Source of the DNA: Mytilus edulis | Lineage: Eukaryota > Mollusca > Bivalvia > Mytilida > Mytilidae | Assembly (NCBI RefSeq): GCF_963676685.1 | Contig: NC_092344.1 | Location: 40,802,589 to 40,866,588, forward strand | DNA length: 64,000 nt | Direction of reading: 5' to 3' | Part shown: in pieces, positions 56,901 to 64,000 of the stretch | Position numbering within the stretch: the first letter of the stretch is position 1 | Layout: each line of letters begins with the position of its first letter | The notes under the pieces: generated by a model | Database searches by the model: none | Seen by the model: the letters and a program-made list of their open reading frames with translations, nothing else | Told to the model about the DNA's origin: nothing | Translations under genes and position numbers: made by a program

Positions 56901-56952
56901 ATATTTTGGCGTTAATATTGAGTCATTGATAAGGTCTTTGCATCGGAACTAA
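53943..56952 (+). CDS. Naiad endonuclease-reverse transcriptase, UGA-containing (frameshifted copy)
   Basis: About 1,000 codons. Order: basic N-terminus; DKCHAKK-U-LTCPRL (TGA 54105-54107); DIT-U-KTNSIIYLLT-U-NKPG and CGIQYVGETG (TGA 54198-54200 and 54231-54233), the GIY-YIG endonuclease core with TQEHLYRF; a basic linker; SCNCSNS (CxC motif, 55094-55102), ITGDLNI and KGPKYRPP; VPADKAANNIIIV-U-RK (TGA 55506-55508); RT motifs WLPKLHK, SFDFSTLYTTLPH (motif A Asp), GIPMGTNCAPL (B), RYLDDILA (C, catalytic DD), and LDLDIYI. Ends in TAA at 56950-56952. Between real frame changes the only stops are TGA. Frame changes: one-base loss near 54530, a compensating change between 54672 and 54730 (an A7 run at 54685 is likely), and an extra base near 56333. 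If TGA is read as selenocysteine, the Sec residues replace Cys residues in the endonuclease zinc-ligand region. Confidence 0.88.
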
Positions 56953-56999
56953 ACACATTTATTCTAAAAACAGTTGTTGGCATGACACGGGTTATGTTC

Positions 57000-57072
57000 T
57001 TCTCATATATGTTATGATGGTATGATACTAAACCCCTAACGGGAAGGATTGTGCCTGATGTTCATATGATGA
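57000..57072 (+). promoter_or_regulatory. SECIS element, form 2
   Basis: About 62 nt past the stop. Quartet strands TGAT 57015-57018 and TGAT 57056-57059 can form tandem G-A pairs. Helix II pairs 57019-57029 with 57045-57055 (11 positions, one A-G mismatch, several G-U). Unpaired AAA follows at 57030-57032, then a CCC/GGG mini-stem (57034-57036 with 57041-57043) closing a TAAC loop. Helix I: 57003-57008 with 57064-57069, separated by a small internal loop. This matches eukaryotic SECIS architecture (quartet, ~12 nt, AA, extra apical helix). Role: lets ribosomes insert selenocysteine at UGA through SBP2/eEFSec. Confidence 0.82.
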
Positions 57073-57315
57073 AATCATAATCTTTCAGTCAGTTTAGTTG
57101 AAGTCTGGAGCTGGCATGTCAGTTAACTGCTAGTAGTCTGTTGTTATTTTAGTATTATTGTCATTTTGTTTATTTTCTTTGGTTACATCTTCTGACATCA
57201 GACTCGGATTTCTCTTGAACTGAATTTTAATGTGCGTATTGTTATGCGTTTACTTTAGTACATTGGTTAGAGGTATAGGGGGAGGGTTGAGATCTCACAA
57301 ACATGTTTAACCCCG
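57073..57315 (+). other. rest of Naiad 3' UTR
   Basis: Homologous to the minus-strand sequence at 3300-3550 and 5990-6240, for example GGCATGTCAGT and GCTAGTAG blocks. No other structure identified. Confidence 0.7.
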
Positions 57316-57591
57316 CCGCATTTTTGCGCCTGTCCCAAGTCAGGAGCCTCTGGCCTTTGTTAGTCTTGTATTATTTTAATTTTAGTTTCTTGTGTACAAT
57401 TTAGAAATTAGTATGGCGTTCATTATCACTGGACTAGTATATATTTGTTTAGGGGCCAGCTGAAGGACGCCTCCGGGTGCGGGAATTTCTCGCTACATTG
57501 AAGACCTGTTGGTGACCCTCTGCTGTTGTTTTTTATTTGGGCGGGTTGTTGTCTCTTTGACACATTCCCCATTTCCATTCTCAATTTTATT
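57316..57591 (+). repeat. downstream pseudo-LTR / 3' tail (276 bp)
   Basis: See 53351-53626. The same sequence forms the tails at 1555, 2256, 3033, 5716, 25341, 50251, 52382 and 63753. Confidence 0.95.
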
Positions 57592-58506
57592 AGATCCAAA
57601 GATTAAATAGTAGGTTGTTTAAACATTAATTTGAAAACTAATTACAAAGTATTTAGTTTAATTTGGAACACAACATATTTTTCAAACTAGCCAGTAGCAA
57701 TTTTTATTTTAATATCTTGATTACGATACAATGAAATCTTATCCTTGTGGTTATTCATGCATAGTTACTTAGTACACAACAAGTATTTACTATGAAAATT
57801 CGAAGGCAAATTCAAGCAATTTGATTGGACGAGAAGTTGTAAGTATGTGCTAAACGAGGTTATCTTCTTTAAATGAAAAATAATTTGTAAACATTTTCGG
57901 TTTTTACATAATGTCTCTCTCAGTATACATATATGTAGTTTATTCATATCTTAAGTGTGTTCTCTGTTGGTACTCTTTACTATGCTTTTAATATTTTCAA
58001 TGGGGTTTTGTTTCAGATGAAGATTATGTTAGTACACTTTTAACTTGCCATGTTGAGTAAAAGCTTCCATTGAAAGATATGTGAATTCTACTTGAAGAAG
58101 ACAGAATCCTCAAGACAACACACATCATTTGAACACTTGATAGCAATAAAAGGGTTGGGATGCAATTCAACAATACAAACAATAAAAAAAACATGTTTGA
58201 ATCAACATATGGTGTTCAACACTTGAGGTTTGTGATTTTGAATGTCGAAGTTCTTTTTTCCTCTCATTTTAATCAGGCACAAACGGCAAGTGTGATTTCC
58301 TTTAATTTTGGCGTCCGGCCGTCGTTTGTCGTCGTCCGTCAACTTTTACCAAAATATTCTCCTCTGAAACTGGACATTAGTAGAGGAATATCCGTAAATA
58401 TATTATTAATTGATTGATTTACACAAACAAATTAATTGTATTAGATCTCCGTCATTTCTGATGTCAATTAAAGATATGAGAAATATAGATTCCTACACTG
58501 CAAAAA
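57592..58506. other. no recognised feature
   Basis: AT-rich; frames at 57765-57947 and 58160-58417 have no family features. Confidence 0.5.
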
Positions 58507-58627
58507 GTGTATTACGATATTTCTCCACTCGAGACAGTTAAATTTTATTATTTAAAGCGCGAGGCTTGCCGAGCTTTTTAAATAATTAAAATTAAACTGT
58601 CGAGAGTGGAGTAATATCGTAATACAC
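58507..58627. repeat. 120-bp inverted repeat
   Basis: GTGTATTACGATAT at the left and ATATCGTAATACAC at the right, with near-complete arms (CTCCACTCGAGACAGTTAAA / AATTAAACTGTCGAGAGTGG) around GCGCGAGGCTTGCCGAGC. Probably a short foldback MITE; flanks show no obvious duplication. Confidence 0.75.
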
Positions 58628-59014
58628 GAGTTATAGTGTCGGAATCTGTTTCTCTGATTACTTTTATCATTCTTTTTCAAAGATTTTTAGAAACTTGTGT
58701 TTTTTATATGCGACGTCATCAGGCAAGGTCGCCTTTCTTCATGACGTCACAATAGGAAAATTCAGAAGAAAGCAAAACATTTTGACGTCATAATCAAATT
58801 TCGACTTATCATTTGCCGAGAACAGATTTTTCACTAGTGAGGAGAAATATTTTTCTCACACCGGACAGGAAATGTGAAAATAACACAAAAATTAGAGAAA
58901 ACATTGTTATACTAATACTCATTCAAGTAATTAATTTAACCAAACTTTGCTACAATCATTGTTGGGGTGTCTAATTAAAAAAAAAATATGTCCGATGACC
59001 CAGCCTGCCAGCCG
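58628..59014. other. no recognised feature
   Basis: Includes GACGTCAT-type motifs (58712, 58744, 58784) of unknown meaning. Confidence 0.4.
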
Positions 59015-59325
59015 AAATGTTAAAAAAGAGGGGCGAAAATACCAGAGGAACGTTAAAGCTCATAAATCGAAATAACCTGACAACGTCATAGCTAATAAGA
59101 AAAAAAAACTTTAGTACACAAGGCACAACTTAAAAAATAAAAACTTAGTAACACGAACCCTGGGAGTTATCTCAGATACTGCTTCACATGTGGCACACGT
59201 CGTCTTGCTCATGTTAGTATGAACTCGGTTATAAGTAGGTAGGTCACATTCGTGAAAAGGGAACGGGATTGTAGTTACGACATAAGGAACATATCCGCTA
59301 TCATCTGTGAAACGAAGATTTTCAT
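59015..59325 (+). repeat. dispersed repeat family C
   Basis: Aligns with 33715-34060: CTCATAAATCGAAATAACCT, ACACGAACCCTGGGAGTTAT, TGTGGCACACGTCG, AGGAACATATCCGCTATCAT. A DIRS-type element lies immediately downstream. Confidence 0.7.
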
Positions 59326-59627
59326 TACTGTCCACCAACTTGTGATGTCGTCTGTAAATTCTATTACATCATATCACTTCCGCAATCAGATGAGAAGCAC
59401 TGCGCAACCGCAACCTTAGTGTACTGTCAACTTTCGTTGGGGACTGACGTGTGTTAGTAACCTCGTATTGCAACCTTGAAAATTGATTTGCTATTTAATT
59501 ATATGACTTCGAGGAAGTCAATTATTAAATTTATTGAAGATTTAATGTGATTAAATCTGGTTTAAAATTTTTATAGAATTTAATTTCATTCTCGTGTGGG
59601 TTTGAGATTACTATTCAGTAAACAAAT

Positions 59628-60874
59628 ATGGCGGACGCCATGATACAGTCTCGTGATAAGAAATTAGAGAAAACGTCTGATAAGAAGGCTTCGAGTGTAG
59701 ACGATGACTATTTAAGATTTAAGATTTAAGATTAGAGGATGAAGATGCTTTACTCTTTGATAAACCAAAGGAGTCAAAAACAAGGTCGAAAACTTCCAAG
59801 ACTTCGTCCAAGTCTGCTGCTCAGGGTAAGCCCCCTTCCTCGAGTACGCCGTCCACTTCTAAAGCAAAGTCTAGTACTAGTAGTGTCAGTGGTGACGCTA
59901 ATAATAACAATTATATGCTTGATATTCTTAAGCAGATAAGATCTGAACAAGTAAAAACCAACTGTAGGGTTGATAACATGCACAAGAGAATAGACGCTCT
60001 TTATGATGATGAAAATCAAAACGAGTCTGACTGTTATGATGACGCTTGTGACGAGGTCCAAGCAGATAATGAAAAAAGGGATGAACCCCCTAGTAAGAAA
60101 CAAAAATCTGACTCTTGTGAAGAGACAAGATTTGCTAGCATGAGCAAAAAATTTAGGTCTGGTGAAAAGTATGCACCATCTATTAATGAACAATTGGCTA
60201 ATAATATAACTGATATTTTTAGAAATGGGATTTCTTCTGAGAGATTTTCAGATCTCATGAAAGATGAGAAACTTCAGAGACCACAAAATTGTGACGGTCT
60301 CGTTACTGTTCAAACTGACCAGGTTATTTGGGATATTTTAAGTCCCGAGACTAAAACAGTGGATAACAAAATGAAAACTATTCAGTCTGTAGTTGTGAAG
60401 ACAGCTACTGTCATGGCTAAAGTTATTAATAAACTAGATTTAATGTTAGAGAAAGAGGAGTGTACTGAACATAGAAATATGTTAGACGATTGTATGGATT
60501 CACTCGCTCTGATGGGGCATGCTAACAGATTGGTATGCTTAATGAGAAGAACTCTCATGAAGTATGATATCATTGGTGAATATGGACATTTGCTGAATGC
60601 TACAGTCCCTTATGATAAAAACCTATTTGGTGGTGATGTGGTCAAAACTGTTGATGATATTGGCAAGTGTAGTAGAATATCAAATAAAATCCGAGGAAGG
60701 GGTGGTTTCAACAGTGGCTTTAGAGGCGGTCGTAGACCTTGGTATTTAAGGATCTCTGGTAGAGGCACTGGCCTTGGTAGAGGTATAGGCCGTGGTAGAG
60801 CATCTCGTGCAGGCTCAGATAAGACTGGAGAATCAAACAATTCCAGGTGGACTCACAACAAATACAGATATTAA
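59628..60874 (+). pseudogene. DIRS gag-like ORF (frameshifted start)
   Basis: ATG at 59628 (ATGGCGGACGCCATGATACA) opens a charged frame that breaks at a small duplication (ATTTAAGATTTAAGATTAGA, 59712-59735). It resumes in another register through Ser/Lys-rich sequence into a frame running to 60874. A coiled-coil-like part (DILKQIRSEQVKTNCRVDNM), acidic and basic segments, and an RGRGGFNSGFRGGRR tail suggest an RNA-binding gag protein. It overlaps the RT frame by about 28 nt. Confidence 0.7.
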
Positions 60875-61710
60875 AACCTGATGTTGTGAGTATAAATTTT
60901 GAAGCAGGTAGATTGAAAAAATTTATAAATAAATGGGAAGAAATTACTTCAGATAGTAATATTTTAGATATTGCTCATAAATGTCCCATTGAGTTTATTG
61001 ATGGTATACATCCTATTCAAAATCAAGCAACTATTAGAAATATAGTCGCAAATAATAATGATACTAGAATAATAGATGCAGAAATTCAAAATTTACTGAA
61101 TATTAAAGTAATTGGAAAGGTAAAATCTATTGAAGGAGAATATATTTCACCAATATTTGTGACACCAAAAAAGAATGGTGAATATCGGATGATACTAAAT
61201 TTAAAGAAGTTAAATGAACATGTAGAGTATCACCATTTTAAAATGGACACTTTTGAAATGGCATTGCATTTGATAAAACAAAATTGTTACATGGCTAGTA
61301 TCGATCTGCGCCATGCTTATTATTCAGTGCCCATTGATGAGCAATATCAAAAATATTTGAGATTTATTTGGAAAGGTTCTATTTATCAATATACTTGCTT
61401 ACCAAATGGGTTGGCAAGTGCACCACGTTTATTCACAAAACTTATGAAAGTGGTATATGCTACACTCCGCAGATCAGGTCTTATCAATATAGGTTATATT
61501 GATGAGTCTTTATTGATAGGAGATACAATTGTAGAGTGTAGTCTAAATATCCAAGATACTGTGAAATTGGTATCTGATTTGGAATTCATAGTACATGAGA
61601 AAAAAATCTGTTCTTATACCTACAAAGAAAATTTAATTTTTAGGGTTTTTGATAGACTCTCAAAAAATTATTGTCACTTTAACACAAGACAAAAAAGAAA
61701 TGATACATGA
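60847..61710 (+). pseudogene. DIRS reverse transcriptase (broken, altered motif C)
   Basis: ISPIFVTPKKNGEYRMILNL, MASIDLRHAYYSVPI (motif A Asp) and CLPNGLASAPRLFTK (motif B) are clear. Motif C reads GYIDESL instead of the usual D-D, so the second catalytic Asp is Glu. After ENLIF the frame shifts by one; the other register continues DSQKIIVTLTQDKKEM and REVASYIG to about 61775. Confidence 0.8.
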
Positions 61711-61775
61711 AGAAAGTCATAAAATACTTTCAAGACATAACTCTAAAATAAGAGAAGTTGCTAGTTATATAGGCT

Positions 61776-62138
61776 TTTCCTCCAGATAGGAGGTTGTGTG
61801 TATATACTGTTTTGAAAGAATATATTAAACGTACTGAATTTTTGCGTGTTCACACTAAGCAGTTGCTTATCAGTTACATTAAGCCGCACAAAGCAGTGAC
61901 TTGCAGCACTATTTCCCGTTGGATTAAAGTAGTTTTGCAAAAATCGGGTATAGACACTCGACAATTTAGTGCACATTCAGTGAGATATGCAGCTACGTCT
62001 AAAGCTAAACTGTACAATGTTTCTTTAGCTGATATTATGAGTAAAGCGGGTTGGAAAAATGTGAATACTTTTGCAACTTTCTATAACAAGAGAATTATAA
62101 ATTCTAATAGTTTTGATGTAAATGTGTTGAATAACTGA
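61776..62138 (+). pseudogene. DIRS tyrosine recombinase, C-terminal part
   Basis: From PPDRRLCVYTVLKEYIKRTE to the end: SRWIKVVLQKSGID, SAHSVRYAA (H-x-x-R box), SKAGWKNVNTFATFYNKR with the probable nucleophile Tyr in FYNKR. The N-terminal half with the first catalytic Arg is absent, removed by the deletion that fused it to the RT remainder near 61775-61785. Confidence 0.8.
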
Positions 62139-62535
62139 TTTGTTTACATTTATATATATAAAAGTTACTATTGAAAATTGTTTGAGTGTGCTTTAAAATC
62201 TCATCTGATTGCGGAAGTGATATGACGTAATAGAATTACTAAATTAAACGATACTTACCTTGGTTAAAGTTGAAGTTTAATTTGAATTCTATGTAGTCAT
62301 AGAATCACTGAAGTGATCAGATGCCACCACCCTCCCTACAGCTGTGTAGTTTATAAGGCTTATATATATATGCTATTGGTAGAGTACCACTTGGCTTTTA
62401 TCATAAAAAAATGTGTATCTTTAAAGACTTATGTTGCGCAGTGCTTCTCATCTGATCACTTCAGTGATTCTATGACTACATAGAATTCAAATTAAACTTC
62501 AACTTTAACCAAGGTAAGTATCGTTTAATTTAGTA

Positions 62536-63752
62536 AATTTACGAAGTGATGATTTCAATTTCATCATTTTGGAACTCTTGCTTTAATAGCTTCCTTGTGA
62601 GCAGCAACCAACTATTAAGGAAAACATGCTAGGAAAAACAGCATGGTTAAACAAATTGGGTAATGCAAGTTTTCATTAGTTGGTTGACCGTCATAGAATA
62701 ACTGTTTCACAAATTGCGACAGATATGTTCAAAACTTCCTGATCAAATTTTGTACGATTTTCAACAAATGTGACTGACACATTAGACTCAACACGGGTTT
62801 GTACTTTCATGAGCATCATAAGTGTTGCCACGTGTGGAGTAGGATTTGATTACCCTTCGGATACATATGATATCACCCAAGGGTTTTGTTGGGTTTCATG
62901 TTGTCCAGTCTTTAGGTATTTATGTTGTGATTTGTCTACTGTTGTCTGAGTGCAACACTTTTAAATGAAGGATAAATGCGTTATATCTTCATGAGTCTGA
63001 TGAATGGGTGACCAGCTAGAGTTCCTTCTTAAATTTTGATTGAAGATAACGTCATTGGTGGCACAGAACTCCTATCGATGCCTTTGACATTCTCAATTCT
63101 TTCCAAACGAAAGAATTTGTGGTGGTCACCTGAGGTAATCTTTGATTCTGATTTTCCAACATTTAGCTTATTTGAATCTACATGGTGAAATGTTTAGAAA
63201 GGCATTCGAAGCTACATTTGTTTTTTGATTTTTTATTATCAAACTTTTAAATCTGACAAGAACGTTAGTCGATAGTCATTAGACATACACAGGTCTCTTG
63301 AAGCTTTGTAATCGATTTGTATATTGTCTTTTAATCTATTTTACATTTTCGGCACGCTTTGCTGTATGGTAAATGTCTGTTGACTTTACAATGACTTATT
63401 CCTTTTCAAGTCAGAATTTAATGTTTGATTTCCTTAAAGTTCTTTTTATTGTGCATTCAAATGTAAGTTCGGTTTATATATACCGGTATTTGTTTAGTCG
63501 TTTCAAAACAGGAAAGAGTTACATCGACTGTCTATGGAGATAAACAAAGCCTCTTGGTTTTTTTATTCTATTGTATCTATTCTGCTCTTTCTATCTGGTA
63601 TTTCACAGCGTTACTTTTGTCAAGACATATATGTATAAGGTTTAAAGTTCAAAGCACCTAATGAAAGGTAGACGACAAACTTCAAGTAAACTACTAATCT
63701 GAATCTCTGAAACTATCAAAATGTATTGGTTTTATATAATTACAAGCAGATA
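62536..63752. other. no gene; partial family C near 62820-62945
   Basis: GATATCACCCAAGGGTTTTG and GTCCAGTCTTTAGGTATT resemble the reverse of family C. Nothing else was recognised. Confidence 0.45.
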
Positions 63753-63992
63753 AGAAACCAGTCTTGTATTATTTTTAATTTAGTTTCTTGTGTACAATTT
63801 GGAGTTTAGTATGGTGTTCATTATCACTGAATTAGTATATATATTTATTTAGGGGCCAGCTGAAGGACGCCTCAAGGTACGGGAATTTCTCGCTGCATTG
63901 AAGACCTGTTTATGACCTTCTGCTGTTGTCTGTTCTATGGTCGGGTTGTTGTCACTTTGACACATTCCCTTATTTCCATTCTCAATTTTATT
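63753..63992 (+). mobile_element. Naiad terminal-repeat copy at window end
   Basis: CAGTCTTGTATTATTTTTAA to TTCTCAATTTTATT, lacking only the outer ~35 nt of the 276-bp repeat. The sense copy faces the same way as the main element. Confidence 0.85.
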
Positions 63993-64000
63993 ATTCATGT

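Larger units (their letters stand above)
53351..57591 (+). mobile_element. Naiad-type Penelope-like retroelement encoding a probable selenoprotein
   Basis: Layout: 276-bp direct repeat (pseudo-LTR), ~316-nt leader, one long coding region with GIY-YIG endonuclease first and reverse transcriptase second, SECIS-bearing 3' UTR, second pseudo-LTR. N-terminal endonuclease, a CxC linker and pseudo-LTRs are the recalled hallmarks of the Naiad/Chlamys clade, in which some clam and spider Naiads were reported to use multiple selenocysteines. Here four TGA codons interrupt an otherwise open frame at cysteine positions. Two pseudo-LTR mismatches in 276 suggest a recent insertion, yet three frame changes make this copy inactive as it stands. 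No clear target-site duplication was found. Confidence 0.9.
59357..62535 (+). mobile_element. DIRS-type retroelement, internally deleted
   Basis: A left 38-nt end (59357-59394) is the inverse of 62200-62237 with one mismatch. 59385-59407 is complementary to 62434-62456, and 62240-62322 is complementary to 62449-62535: inverted ends plus an internal complementary region, the DIRS signature. Contents: gag-like ORF with RGG-rich tail, RT, then directly the C-terminal part of a tyrosine recombinase. RNase H, methyltransferase-like domain and recombinase N-terminus are missing. No target duplication is expected for this class. Confidence 0.8.

Noticed and set aside
59774..60193. 139-codon minus-strand ORF
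   Set aside because: Shadow of the DIRS gag-like frame; the reverse translation has no family features.

Overview
This window is AT-rich animal nuclear DNA, most likely from a marine mussel (Mytilidae, probably Mytilus). That assignment is inference. It rests on intron-split genes with GT-AG borders, thrombospondin type 1 (TSP1) and chitin-binding modules, and dispersed repeats of a kind I associate with mussel genomes; no database search was possible. I saw no bacterial genes, CRISPR array, rRNA or tRNA.

Host genes. (1) A Mab-21-fold exon lies on + at 14817-16023. (2) A multi-exon secreted-type gene lies on - from 34474 down to 18091. It encodes twelve TSP1 repeats followed by a chitin-binding (CBM14) module, and nearly all its exons are phase 1-1. 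(3) A ubiquitin-like/RBR E3-ligase-like gene lies on - from 49463 down to 42876, in four exons that join in frame, with a premature TAA in exon 3. (4) A decayed Crypton-type tyrosine-recombinase-like gene (ZMYM/QRICH1/KIAA1958 group) lies on + at about 27430-29049, inside the large first visible TSP1 intron.

Mobile DNA dominates the rest. The most notable element is a nearly complete Penelope-like retroelement at 53351-57591. It has permuted domain order (GIY-YIG endonuclease before reverse transcriptase), which matches the Naiad group. Its coding frame is interrupted by four TGA codons where cysteine would be expected, and its 3' UTR folds into a convincing form-2 SECIS element. It therefore appears to encode a selenoprotein with several selenocysteines. 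Two 5'-truncated relatives (3033-3752 and 5716-6449, -) keep the same SECIS core with identical 37-nt spacing. The 276-bp direct repeats flanking the element (2 mismatches) are the same sequence as the commonest short dispersed repeat in the window, so most of those copies are tails of this family. A 23-nt piece of that tail lies inside a TSP1 coding exon.

Other elements are an internally deleted DIRS-type element (59357-62535), two 5'-truncated LINE copies (31456-32823; 40701-42659), hAT-type, TTA-flanked and TTAA-flanked MITEs, a 1.05-kb foldback element filled with GATATC palindromes (51052-52102), a composite tandem array (45700-47165), a 2.2-kb segmental duplication (2047-4302 / 4804-6894) with minisatellites, and several dispersed repeat families called here C, D and S.
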